A DNA stretch of 64,000 nucleotides, taken from assembly GCA_007258455.2 (NCBI GenBank), contig VDFB02270651.1, positions 488,726,905 through 488,790,904 on the forward strand, written 5' to 3'. The position numbers and the translations under genes were made by a program. The notes beneath the pieces were generated by a model, which ran no database searches, was not told the DNA's origin, and worked only from the letters and a program-made list of their open reading frames with translations. Shown here piece after piece: positions 1-12,200 of this stretch (position 1 is its first letter; every line of letters starts with the position of its first letter). The stretch comes from Sequoia sempervirens (lineage: Eukaryota > Streptophyta > Pinopsida > Cupressales > Cupressaceae).

Positions 1-1068
1 CATAGAGAAAACTTTCTCAATGCAACAAAAGATCCACCACAAAAAAATTTGCACATTTGTAGCCTTGATAAGAGAATTATAAACACCATCAACTCACTAC
101 CTTCAGGAGTCTAACACATTAAAGTACTACTTCCTCAATTCAATTTCACACACTCTTTGTTCTCAAACTTTGTGGCATGTTCAATCCAAAACATGTCAAC
201 TTGTATTTATACCATCTTCAACCTTCAAAAATTTCTCTAAGGTTGGCTACACACTCTTCATTTTACAAATTTAAATTAGGTCATAAACTCAACATTCCCA
301 CGGTGGAAGAGAATGAGAGAGGACCAAACCAACACTTAGCCAATACCCAAAACAACATCTCAGAAGTGCATGATTTTGTAAAAAGAAGATAACATGAGGA
401 CCACATAATATGCTTCATAATGCAATGGAATACATCTTAGATTCCTTCAGATTCATCCACATCTAATGCAACAACCTCCATACATAGAACACTTTCCATC
501 AGTCCATCTGAACTATACTGACACATACAATAACTTTAAAACCTGACTTTTGGAGCACCAAACCATGAACACCTTTGATAGAACATAGATAAAATCATTG
601 CAATCCTTCTTTCATATTACAAAGGACTTTGGAGTAGATACATTTCTCCCAATCTACAGAGAAACAACTCTACTAGAACAATTCACAAATCGATGAACAT
701 GACTTTCACTCTTCATCAAACTAGAAGCTAAAATCTAGGATATATCACCTAAGGATGCCTGTAACCAACTCTTCTAAGCCACACAAGCATAGGATCAACA
801 CAGAAGAAATGCATAGTACATATCAGAGCACATTCTGAACACACACAATTTTGTCTTCATTACTTATTATTTTTCTCAAAAGCACTAGGTAACTCATTAT
901 ATCAACACACCTAAAACACCATAAAGATAGCTCCATGCACTCACAATATCTCAATAGTATCTCAACTATACATGTACCACCTGAAATCACTTGATTCCTT
1001 TCTCTACAACAACCTATACTATGTTGACATCAATGACAACACCACCAAACTCACTGGTATTTTCAACA
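1..1068 (-). repeat. 3' LTR of copia element C (partial)
   Basis: Matches 16241-18226 of the 5' LTR once that copy's TIR insertion is removed; for example the stretches around 60-125 and 16320-16375 read almost the same. The inner boundary is the TTCAACA at 1062-1068, directly beside a pyrimidine run that is the polypurine tract on the coding strand. The outer end lies left of the window, so the left target-site duplication cannot be read. Confidence 0.88.
203..212 (-). promoter_or_regulatory. TATA box in the C LTR
   Basis: The minus strand reads GTATAAATAC. The same place in the other LTR (about 16439-16450) has decayed to a T run, so the 5' LTR promoter is probably damaged. Position within the LTR fits a core promoter; function is inferred. 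Confidence 0.5.
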
Positions 1069-1083
1069 ATCTCCCCCTTTGTC
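1069..1083 (-). other. Polypurine tract of C
   Basis: The minus strand reads GACAAAGGGGGAGAT, ending exactly at the TGTTGAA start of the 3' LTR. This is the expected place and composition for the plus-strand primer of an LTR retrotransposon. Confidence 0.8.
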
Positions 1084-1288
1084 ATTGATGGAAACACATG
1101 AAACTCTCTCCCCATTTGACATCAATGGAAAATATCACAATCCTGATCACTCCCCCTTAGGAGTTCACCCACACAACTCATACTGCAACAATGATACTTC
1201 TTACTCCCCCTACAGAGTAGACCTAGTCATCAATATAGATAAATGAAGAATATGTAGATCTACTAGATTGATGCACCTCTATGTGTAC

Positions 1289-2409
1289 CTAGTTCAAAGG
1301 AGGGGTAGTAACCCCAAAATTCTCACGAAGATACTCAAAATTATCTCGTTTCTTGCTTATCCATGAAATAAATCTTCCTCCAAGAAAGAATGCACCACCA
1401 CTTGAACTCTTTTGGACATCCACACAACCAACCCAATATACATCAGTGAAAGCACTCAAATTAAAATCAGTATTCTTAGGATACCATAGGCCATAATCTA
1501 GAGTTCCTTTTAGATATCTGAATATACTTTTCACAAATGTAACATGTGCTTCTTTAGGTTCTACTTGAAATCTGGCAACCAAACATACTGCATGCATGAT
1601 ATCTAGTCTAGTAGTAGTAAGATATAACAATCAACCAATCATAGATATGTACAAGCTCTAATCAACTTTAGGTGATCAATTCATCATCCTTATTCAGCTT
1701 GCATCTAGACACCATAGAGGTATAGACCGGTTTGGAGTCAAATATTCCAAACTTCTTCAACAACTCTTTAACATATTTGTTTATAAAATGAATATTCCCT
1801 TATTATTTTGATTTACTTGAAGTTCAAGAAAGAGATTTAACTCACCAATCATAGACATTTCAAACTCTTTTTGCATCTCCTCTACAAATTTCTTGCACAT
1901 ACCCTCATTTCCTCCAATGATAATGTCATCAACATACACAACCACTATCAACATTTTTTTCCTTCAACCTTGAAATAGAGATTATTATCTGCAGAGCCTT
2001 TACTAAACCTTTATTGTGTCAAATATTTTTCCAACCTTGCATACCATGATCTGGGAGCTTGTTTAAGACCATATAATGCCTTTTTCAACTTACAGACCAT
2101 GTCTGGTTTGTCTAATAACTGAAATACCTTTGGTTGTTCCATGTAAACCTCTTCTTCCAATTCTCCATTCAAGAATGCAAACTTAGCATCCTTCTGGAAT
2201 ACCTTGAAATCTTTGTGAGAAGAAAATGCCAAAAAAGTATAAATATCCTCCATTCTTTCCACCGAGGCAAATGCTTCCTCAAAGTCTATTCCTTCAACTT
2301 GTGAATAACCTTTGCACACAAGACTTGCTTTGTTTCTCACAACTTCACCATTCTCATTCAACTTATTCTTAGACACCCATTTTGTACCAGTTACATTCAT
2401 GTTTACCAA
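1289..2409 (-). pseudogene. Copia reverse transcriptase and RNase H fragments of C
   Basis: The block 2011-2409 encodes the RT N-terminal half with the copia signatures KWVSKNK, ASLVCKGYSQVEGIDF and LKKALYGLKQAPRSWY. The active-site YVDD is readable at 1925-1936. The block 1289-1630 encodes the end of RT and the start of RNase H (YLKGTLDYGLWY, then AFTDVYWVGC for the usual ADWAGD region, with the second Asp lost, then KSSSGGAFFLGG and ISWISKK). The stretch between blocks and the ends contain stops and frameshifts. Reverse transcription function is known for the family; this copy cannot make it. Confidence 0.9.
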
Positions 2410-2736
2410 TCTAGGAATGAGTTCCCATGTTTTATTATTCTCTATCTATTGTAATTCCTCTTTCATTGCTCTAACCCAATTTTCATCTTTGCATGCTTCA
2501 CACATTTTCTTAGGTTCTATCTTGGAAAGAAAACACAAGTTTACCTTAGCTGCCACCACTTTGCTTCTTGTCTTTACACCTTCACTTGTTTCTCCAAATA
2601 TATGTTCTTTGGCATGATTTTTCTATACATATTTTGGAGTCTTAGGAGCAAGTTTTGGAGCTTATTTTTCTTCAAATTGTTATTCTTCTTCCTCCTTATT
2701 CTTTTCTAGTACTTGTCTATAGATAGGTTCATCTAG

Positions 2737-3489
2737 TTAAACTTCACTTTTCTCAATTGATTTGTGCATATCTTCATCAACCTTCACATTTGTACTCTCA
2801 ATAATCTTTCTTAATCTCTTATTGAAGCATCTATAAGCCTTGCTATTAGTTGAATATCCAAGGGAAATACCTTTATCACATTTTGCATCAAACTTTCCTA
2901 GGTTCACATCATCTCTATTAATATAAAATTTTCTTCCAAACACCTTAAAGTACTTAACAATAGGAATTTTTCTAGTCCACAATTCATAAGGGGTCTTTGT
3001 GTTGTTACCTTTGATATGAGCTTTGTCAAGAAGATAAACAATGGTGTGGATTGCTTTTCTCTAGTATACATTAGGTACATTTTCCTCTTGAATAGTCTAG
3101 TTCTTCCTCTCAACAACTCCATTATGCTAAGGAGTTCTAGGAGAAAAAAAATGCCTCTTTATACCATGCTCTTCACAAAATGTATTAAAATCATTGGAAG
3201 TAAATTCTCCACCTATGTCAAACCTTAAACATTTGATTTTCAGGTTTAATTCATTCTCTACTATAGCCTTGAACACTTTGAATCTATCTAGAGCTTGAGC
3301 TTTCTCCCTAAGAAAAGTAACCCATGTCATTCTATAATAATCATCAATTAAAAGCATAAAATACCTATCACCATTAAGATTTCCTATTCTTGTATGACCA
3401 CAGAGGTCTGTATGAATCAATGATAGAATCGTAGTAGTTGATTGTTCTTTTCCTTTAAAGCTACATCTTTTTTTTTTCCCAACTTCCAA
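2737..3489 (-). pseudogene. Copia integrase fragment of C
   Basis: The segment 3127-3489 encodes the integrase core: the first catalytic Asp lies in LIHTDLCGH and the second in LRFDIGGEF (usually RSDNGGEF). HGIKRHFFSPRTP follows, as in copia integrases. The segment 2737-2982 gives the C-terminal part (YFKVFGRKFYINRD, LGYSTNSKAYR). The link between them, around 2983-3126, is frameshifted, so the catalytic Glu region is disrupted. The HHCC-side pre-integrase domain is encoded just upstream in 3417-3640. Confidence 0.88.
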
Positions 3490-4845
3490 CTTCTACAAAC
3501 AGTATTGGTAGGCTTTGTGATTTTAGGTAGATCTTGAACAACTTCTCTTGAACTAATCCTGATCATATTTTCAAAGTTTACATGTCCCATCCTCCAATGC
3601 CATATCCAACTTTCATTAACTTGAGATACAAAACATTGACAATCAACACCCTTAAGATAATAAATGTTTCCATATGTTCTTCCTATAGCTACCATAGTTC
3701 TGGACCCTTTTCTAATTTCACAAGTATTATTCTCAAACATAAGTTTGAATCCTTTGCCACACATTTTTCCAACACTCAAGAGATTAATCCTTAATCCCTT
3801 AACATAATAGAAATCATTAGTACTATTTTTTTCATCAAAACTAATGTTTCCTTTTCCAACAATCTTTGCACCAGAGTCATCTCCAAACATAACTAATCCT
3901 CTATCATACTTTTCAAGTTTAGTAAACTTACTTTTATCTCTAGCCATGTGATTTGAGCAGCCACTGTCAATTACCCAATAGTCTTCATCTTTTCTAGCAT
4001 GAAAGGTAGTAACCAAAGAACCTTCCATCTCATCCTTCTTGTTTCCCAGACCACATTCCTTTGCACATCTTCCATGGTTAGTAGACATTGATTTATTCTC
4101 TAAGGCTTGAAACAAGCATTCATCATTATCACCCTCAAAATAAGATTCATCATCAAAAATTCCAACATCTTCTTGAACATAGTACAATTTCTTGAGCCTC
4201 TTGTCCTTTTTGTCTTTTTTGTCTCTGTTCTTCTTGTGTATAGCTCTATTTGGACATCTTGAAGCATAGTGACGAATATTTCCACAACTAAAACATTTAA
4301 AAGGAAACATACCTTTGTACTTATTGGTACCTTTCTTCAACTTCCTTGTAAAATTTGCTTCCAACTCTTCTAAACTATCACCATCTATATCATCTTCTGT
4401 CTTTGTAGCTTTGAAGGTTGATTCTACTTTCTCCTTTTCTTTTCCAAATTTACTCATTTCAAATGTAGTCAAGGTTCCAAATAGTTTTTCTTTAGTAAAT
4501 TTCTTAGGATCATAAACTTCCTCAATAGTTGATACCTTATCATTGTAACTCTCTGGTAGAGTCATTAGAATCTTCTCCATTACATCTTCATCTATTAGAG
4601 TACCACCATGACTTTTAGCCTCATTTACTGCAATATCAACCCTCTGAAAAATAGCTTGCAATGTCTTCACCTTCTTCCATTTTAAAGTTCTCATATCTAT
4701 GGTTAACTATTAGCTTCTTTGACAATTTCAATCTATCATTTCCTTCATAGATATCTTCCAACTTTTTCCAAACTTCATAAGGTTCCCAGAGAAATAAATT
4801 TTGTTAGCTTAGGCTCAAATAAAGAACTATAGATTGCATACCTTG
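3417..4845 (-). pseudogene. Copia gag (C-terminal part), zinc knuckle, protease and GAG-pre-integrase of C
   Basis: The longest open stretch in the window (4694-3417, 425 codons). In order: the UBN2-type gag core (about residues 1-80, preceded upstream by VWKKLEDIYEGN at about 4720-4780), a CCHC zinc knuckle CFSCGNIRHYASRCP (CX2CX4HX4C, residues ~135-149), a Lys-rich linker, the protease site WVIDSGCSNHM (residues ~240-250) and the GAG-pre-integrase WHWRMGHVNFENM. The frame runs through protease, as in copia polyproteins. At 4846 the reading is cut by nested element L, and the gag N-terminus is 10.8 kb away at 15637-15819. Confidence 0.92.
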
Positions 4846-7506
4846 TGTTAGTTCTCAAAAATGCTGGTTAGAAAACATTAAGAGGTTTTCAAGCTCTTGG
4901 TACTTTTTATGCTAATGAACAAGGCTAATTGGTGTATTTGAACCTTCTTCTCTTTAGGCTTTCCCTGACCTAGGTGGGTGTATCTATGCAAATGAAGCAA
5001 ATTGGGAAGAATGTATGATTTAGTTGAATTTGTGGATCTATCACTATGGCATAAAGTGTAATAGATGAAAGCTTATTGACTACTCCTACTCCTAGTATTA
5101 AATTTGAAATGCGAATGTTTTGAATAAGATTTTATGAAATTCTAAAATGGAAATGGTGTGACTAGTGCCTACTTCTGTTGGGCTAATGAAGTCAAGAGGT
5201 GAAAGATATGTGACTTAATTAATGGTTACAATTCAAATTGCTTGACACTTGTGACTATTTATACCTTGCATAAACGTGCAAGAATGTAATTATCACGTTC
5301 TTCTTATCAATCCAAATGACCTTTTCCAAATTATTGTGATTATTTAATCCTTCCTTGAAGGAGACAGTTAACTAAACCACACAAGAACAACAAATGTTCC
5401 TTGATAAATTGAAAATATCCTTGAAACATCAATTTAAATAATAAGGAAGTTTCAACCATGGTGACAACCTGACAATATTTTTCAATTAATTCAACAAACA
5501 ATTGACACCATAATTGGATCACCAAATGAAGTCTTCTTGTCCATTATATTACTTCAAATTTTTTTGCAATACATAGCATGATGTTTTGTTTTAGCAACTG
5601 ATCAACCTATCCTACTACCTAACTTCTCAATCTAATGATGATGATTTTATTTCATCTTACAAATATACATTATATTTTTAGGGTTATGACCCTCCACAAC
5701 ATTTGTCTGGTTTAAATCTTATTTTTGATTTAGCTCCTTATTTAATTATTTTCAGAAAAATAAATATTTAATTAGTTTCCCTTGGAAAATTAAATATTAT
5801 AATTTTAATTACCATTTTTGCATTTTCGTGAAAAATCAATTTTAGTAATTTTCCTTTGCTAGAAATTTCATTTTTCACCCATTAAATATAAAAAATAATC
5901 CCCTGCTTTAAAACTCACTTAGTGAAAATGTTTCCCATCCTAGTGAAAGTATTTTTCTTTGTATTTAATATGTGAATCTTCATTTCAAATGTAGTCAAGG
6001 TTCCAAATAGTTTTTCCTTAGTAAATTTCTTAGGATCATAAACTTCCTCAATAGTTGATACCTTATCATTGTAACTCTCTGGTAGAGTCATTAGAATCTT
6101 CTCCATTACATCTTCATCTATTAGAGTACCACCATGATTTTTAGCCTCATTTACTGCAATATCAACCCTCTGAAAAATAGCTTGCAATGTCTTCACCTTC
6201 TTCCATTTTAAAGTTCTCATATCTATGGTTAACTGTTAGCTTCTTTGACAAATTCAATCTATCATTTCCTTCATAGATATCTTCCAACTTTTTCCAAACT
6301 TCATAAGGTTCCCAGAGAAATAAATTTTGTTAGCTCAGGCTCAAATAAAGAACTATAGATTGCATACCTTGTGTTAGTTCTCAAAAATGCTGGTTAGAAA
6401 ATGTTAAGAGGTTTTCAAGCTCTTGGTATTTTTTATGCTAATGAACAAGGCCAATTGGTGTATTTGAACCTTCTTCTCTTTAGGCTTTCCCTGACCTAGG
6501 TGGGTGTATCTATGCAAATGAAGCAAATTGGGAAGAATGTATGATTTAGTTGAATTTGTGGATCTATCACTATGGCATAAAGTGTAATAGATGAAAGCTT
6601 ACTGACTACTCCTACTCCTAGTATTGAATTTGAAATGCGAATGTTTTGAATAAGATTTTATGAAATTCTAAAATGGAAATGGTGTGACTAGTGCCTACTT
6701 CTGTTGGGCTAATGAAGTCAAGAGGTGAAAGATATGTGACTTAATTAATGGTTACAATTCAAATTGCTTGACACTTGTGACTATTTATACCTTGAATAAT
6801 GTGCATGAATGTAACTATCACATTCTTCTTATCAATCCAAATGACCTTTTCCAAATTATTGTGATTATTTAATCCTTCCTTGAAGGAGACAATTAACTAA
6901 ACCACACAAGAACAACAAATGTTCCTTGATAAATTGAAAATATCCTTGAAACATCAATTTAAATAATAAGGAAGTTTCAACCATGGTGACAACCTGACAA
7001 TATTTTTCAATTAATTCAACAAACAATTGACACCATAATTGGATCACCAAATGAAGTCTTCTTGTCCATTATATTACTTCAAAATGTTTTGCAATACATA
7101 GCAAGATGTTTTGTTTTAGCAACTGATCAACCTATCCTACTACCTAACTTCTCAATCTAATGATGATGATTTTATTTCATCTTACAAATATACATTATAT
7201 TTTTAGGGTTATGACCCTCCACAACATTTGTTTGGTTTAACTCTTCTTTTTGATTTAGCTCCTTATTTAATTATTTTCAGAAAAATAAATATTTAATTAG
7301 TTGCCCTTGGAAAATTAAATATTTAAATTTTATTACCATTTTTTCATTTTCGTGAAAAATCAATTTTAGTAATTTTCCTTTGCTAGAAATTTCATTTTTC
7401 ACCCATTAAATATAAAAAATAATCCCCTGCTTTAAAACTCACTTAGTGAAAATGTTTCCCATCCTAGTGAAAGTATTTTTCTTTGTATTTAATATGTGAA
7501 TCTTCA
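4455..7506. repeat. 1526-bp tandem duplication spanning the gag/L-LTR junction
   Basis: 4455-5980 and 5981-7506 are near-identical direct repeats in head-to-tail contact. Each unit holds about 390 bp of C gag followed by about 1135 bp of the L 3' LTR, so the duplication happened after L inserted. The breakpoints (TCA at 4454-4456 and at 7503-7506) share three bases at the join near 5981. Few substitutions separate the units, so it is much younger than the two retrotransposons. Confidence 0.92.
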
Positions 7507-9350
7507 CTCGGTGTAAAATATTCTCTCTTCCTTAGTAAAGATATTTCATCTTGCATTTACCCATGTATATATTTTCACTTCATTCTTTGATTAAATAACT
7601 GCTCACTTTGTAACCCCTTTGGTGAAATGCACCTTATATTTTCCATATCAATATTACTAAAATCAAGATGAATTTTTTATTTAATCCTTGTTTTACTCTT
7701 TATACATTCTTCTCTATCATTGAGACCAATTTTTTTCTCTCGCCAATAGTTAATTCTTTTGTTGATGAACTAAGCCTATCGAGCTATCAGTGGGGCTTTG
7801 GAGTGACTCCCAATGATAGGCATCTCTCTTGGATACTTTTTTTTGCTACATCACAGTATGGTTTTAGAGTTTACAAATAACAGCTCCATTTCTGATTTAG
7901 GTAGAATATACTTGTAATAGAGTGATTGCTAAATGATTGCTTATTTATTGCTGTCTCCCACATGAGTGCCTTCATCGTTACCCATCTACAGATATCTTCA
8001 TACTTTTTCTCGTGTATCTTCAATATTTCATTACTTGATGTTGTTTTCCATATATTTTATAAAGTTAAATTTTTAAAATAATGAAATATTTAGGGTTTTG
8101 AAAGCAGCCATATTTATTTTAAAACATATCAAATGTTTTAAAATATATATCATTTGAACTTTAGGATTTAAGAAAGAATTTTCCAATTTCGGTTGGGGGG
8201 AAAACAAAGTAATTTCACTATGGACACACGAAGCATCTTGGAGCCATGAAAATTTGCAAGGGACTATGATCAATTATTTTGGAAATGAATTTTTGATGGA
8301 TTTTGAACAAGTCGCCAAATCAAGGTACTTCCTTTGTAAACTAGCCCTGCTAGAGCATGTAGTGAGAAAATGAATCTTTAAATTAATACAAAAAATGAGC
8401 TCACAATCCAACTAAATTGAAGCTAGAAACATTTGAGGCCAAATACCCAACTGCATCATCCTTAGAATTTCAAAATTTGCAACTTTTTTCAGGGTGCCAA
8501 ATCTAGCCTGAGAATAGTGGGTAAACAATTAGAAAGCATACCAGAACTCCTCTGATGACCATGAAAACGTGCATACATGTTGAGTTGTGATAGGATATTA
8601 TGATCATCATATAGTTGATCATGAAGTTATTAGGATTGTAAATTGTGAATGCCCAAAGTTGCTTACTCAACATTTTCTAAAAAATTACCATTGTCAAGCT
8701 CAATTGAAACCCTCCACTTGCCTTCTATAAAAAAATATCAAATGTGATTATGAGAAGCTATAACTTTGGATATTAGCTCATTTAGGCATGGTGAACATGT
8801 GTGCAATATTTTTTTTCACCAAGCATATTTATTCACAAAATATCAAACATCAAAGTTGACCTTTGCAAAATACTTTTGGAAATGCAGTCTTCAAACTGGG
8901 TAAATTCCATTTGGATTTGATTTTTAAAAAAATACCAAATGATGTCCTAAAGCCATGAAAATTGGCATGAAGGTATATTTTTTTGGGGATAATTTGATGC
9001 ATCAAACATTTTTTCATAATGTCTTTTCAGTTGCTTAATATTGTTCTCCAAAGTTGGTCACTTTAACAGATATAACACTGTGTAAACAACAGACCTTTGC
9101 AAAACCCTTCAACTTGGCCTTTTGAAACCCTGTCAAAAATAATTGTACGAAGTTTAAAATTGGTGGAGATACTCATATATGGTAGATGAACATGTCTGCG
9201 AAGTGGTTTGGCATGAAAATGAATAGATCCCAAGTTATGATTTTTTAAAATGTGCTCCTGGGGCTAATTTTACAACTAAGTTTTCTAAGTGTTGTATTAA
9301 AATTTTGACATGGCACCTTCAAATTTTTCCAAAATTTGAAGGTTCCAATA
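6372..9350 (-). repeat. 3' LTR of L
   Basis: Starts TGTTAGTTCTCAAAAA and ends TTCCAATA, and matches 11799-15636 throughout apart from the TIR insertion there. A truncated extra copy of its first part lies at 4846-5980 because of the tandem duplication. The conserved TATTTATA block at about 6781-6790 is the minus-strand TATA box seen in the other LTR. The short reading frames in it (7668-7880, 8073-8273) are not supported as genes. Confidence 0.85.
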
Positions 9351-9747
9351 GTTTCTCGATCTGGGGATGTATGCCCCCTATGGGCATAGCAAGAATTCAA
9401 GTCTCTAGGAGAGCAAACCAAGTGTTTTATCTATTGAACAACAAACTTAAACTCTTTTGTCATGAACCAATATGTTTTTTTTGAAAAACTAGATCACAGC
9501 CGATGGCTCAAGGCCACCAAAAAAAAGAAGAAAGGCCCCTATTTTCCTTTGTCATACACCTTGTTTTTTTTTATTTCATCAAATTCCTCTTGCAATCTAC
9601 CCTGCTACATGTACTACCATTGGAAATTTTCAAAATAACACTACCTTCAACACTGGTTATATTTCCTTTTTCTTTTTTTGTTTCAGACTTAGGAATAATT
9701 TGAAAATTGTTATTATCATGTGACAAAATCATTCCCCATTCATTACA

Positions 9748-11375
9748 TCAAGATCCTTTATTCTTAATACCAAATCCTTCATCATTTTGGTCTCTGCAAT
9801 GTATTATAAAATAGTCTCCTAGCTGAGCTAAAAATTGAAAATCTAAATACTTCTCTTGAAAGTCTGAAAATTCTGTCTCATCAACATCTTTTGGGATAAT
9901 CAGATTTGAAACATCCTCTATTTCTTCTATATCACTAATTGGTGGTGATACAAACTCATGATTCATACAATCATCATTTTGCACATTTGATCCAACTGAT
10001 GTTGGGGATGAAATTTCTAAATCATTCTTATGTGTGTATTTTTGGTATTCCATTGCCAACAAATCTGAAATTTATTCACTATTGAGTGAACATGCCTCTT
10101 TTTCTATTTCACCATTGATGTACTCTTCATATTTTTCATCAGCATAATGAGGTTCAAGATCATGATAGAAAAAATGGATGAGTTATCAACATGGTCATTT
10201 GTTCCACAAGTTGATATATTATCTTCGTTATTTGAAAATGTTTCTTCCTCATTATAAAGTGGATTTGAAAAAAAATAAAATTCATGTTCTAGCACACCTT
10301 GGAAAAATGCCATCTGATCCTCTTCTATTTTTTCATTATACAATTGATTTGAAAAAAATTGAAAACCATTTTCAGGTGTACAATTTTTTTCCTCATCAAT
10401 TGTGCTATCATGATTATCAACTACAACTAGAGGTATTATTTGTTCATTGTCAAGTAGACTTTATTCTTTTATCATAATTTCCATTGTTGCTTCCTCTTGA
10501 TCTCCATAAAAACTGCAAGAATCAATTTGTTGTAGATCAAAATCCACAAGTTCATCTTCACAATCTGAATATTCAATCAATCCCTCATAACATGCACTGC
10601 TCTCATAGTCACAATCTATTATGCAAGAGAGACCTTATGTATCTTCATCCTCATCATGTAGACTATCATAGGAATTATTTTCACTTGCACATGTCTCATC
10701 TTCTAGCTGTATTTCTTGATTAGTTTCTCCATACTCATCAGTGATTTCCCCATCCTCATACCTTTTCTTTTCTATAATACTCATTAGTTTTCCTACCCAT
10801 TCAAAAGTCACCGGTTTTAGTGATTCAAGCCAATAAATTGAATCAAGCTCATATGCTCTCATAAACTACTCAAATTACATGGACTGATCAATCCCATAAT
10901 TGAGAGGTATTTGTGTAAGGATGACATTTAGTCATCTGAGTAGAGAGAATCCAGATTCTCCTTTGTGTCTTCTTAAGTTAAAAAATGTATCCAAGGGAGA
11001 TATGAAACATTCTTATTTCACGTTAGAGTCCTAATTTGTTTCTTGAGTATATGAATGCTCATCACCCTCCTAAAATTGTTGATTTTGATATACATTTTGT
11101 TGCAAATTCTGAATGACTCTTCCAAGAGGGATGCAATTGTGTTGCACACTTTGCTATGGTGTTTGGTATTGATATGGATAATGCTCAGGATATTGGTTGT
11201 ATTGATAATCTTGATAACTTACCAGTCTTTGTCCAAGAGGGATAGGATAAGCATTCACTTGTTTTGATAGTTTTGGTGCATAAATGTCCTCCTGTGAATG
11301 GTGTCCATTACTTCCATTACCAAAATTCTGAATTGCACCATAATGTGTATGGGGCAAGGAATAATTTCTATACAT
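9748..11375 (-). pseudogene. Internal ORF of L: unknown acidic, Tyr/Asn-rich protein, broken
   Basis: Four minus-strand blocks (11154-11375, 10635-10862, 10104-10343, 9748-10062) read like pieces of one protein. The blocks at 10635 and 10104 share a frame and the codons between them stay mostly open. The upstream part is Tyr/Gln/Pro-rich (SYQDYQYNQYPEHYPYQYQ). The middle and end are very acidic (LEDETC, LHDEDEDT, DIEEIEDVSN) with an imperfect internal repeat around FFSNQLYNEK and FFSNPLYNEE. No zinc knuckle, protease DSG/DTG or RT motif is seen. I do not recognise the family. It could be a divergent gag-like protein or a non-retroviral passenger. Confidence 0.5.
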
Positions 11376-11578
11376 ACTTCAGTCTTTGACTTCTCTTTTT
11401 GACTAAAAATGTTGTAGTTCCAAAAAAAAAATTGTATTCTTCATCAATTTTTTTCCAGAGTCACCACCTACTTTTCCAAAAGTAGGAAAATGAAATTGAT
11501 TTTGTAATTGTAATTGGTTTACCCCAACATAATCTCCTTACTCAATTATGTGGGATAACAAGGATGCAAAAAAATATT

Positions 11579-11800
11579 AATGACTCTATAAGCCAAGGCT
11601 GCCTGCTACCAGATTTTCTCAAGTTCTTCCCTAGCGGAGTCACCAATCTGTTGGATGTGTGACTCAAATGGGGAGCTACAAACTACACAATTATGAATCT
11701 CTAGTTGAATATTTGATTTGAAAATTTTAATGACTCTTATAAGGAAAGGATGACTAGTACTAGATTTTCTCAAGTTATCCCCAACAGAGTCACCAATCTG
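11579..11800 (-). other. Duplicated primer-binding-site region of L
   Basis: On the minus strand the LTR end AACTAACA is followed two bases later by TTGGTGACTCTGTTGGGGA (within 11778-11797). About 150 bp further on, ATCCAACA is followed by TTGGTGACTCCGCTAGGGA (11628-11648). Each copy is followed by AACTTGAGAAAATCT, so a ~75-bp block is present twice. The TTGGTGACTC start looks like a tRNA primer complement, but I have not matched it to a named tRNA. The outer copy may be a relic of an older LTR end. Confidence 0.5.
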
Positions 11801-12190
11801 TTAGTTCTCAAAAACAATAGTTAGAAAACCTCAAGAGGTTTCCAAGCTCTTGGTATGTTTTAGGCTAATGAACAAGGCCAATTGGTGTATTTGAACCTTC
11901 TTCTCTTCAAGCTCTGCTAGACCTATACAAATGAAATAGATTGGGAAGAATGTATGATCTGGTTGAATTTGTGGATCTATCACAATGGCATAAAGTATAA
12001 TAGATGAAAGCTTGTTGACTACTACTCCCAGTAGTGAATTTGAAATGTGAATGTTTTGAATAAGATTTTATGAAGTTCTAAAATGCAATTGGTGTGACTA
12101 ATGCCTACTTTTGTTGGGCTAATGGATTCAAGAGGTGAAAGATATGTGACTTAATTAATGGTTACAATTTGAATTGCTTGACACTTGTGA

Positions 12191-12200
12191 CTATTTATAC
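12191..12200 (-). promoter_or_regulatory. TATA box in the L 5' LTR
   Basis: The minus strand reads GTATAAATAG. The same block is kept at about 5256-5265 and 6781-6790, the only strongly conserved TATA-like site. It lies ~400 bp before the LTR's inner end, leaving a U3 of about 2.6 kb, which fits a large-LTR element read on the minus strand. Confidence 0.55.
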
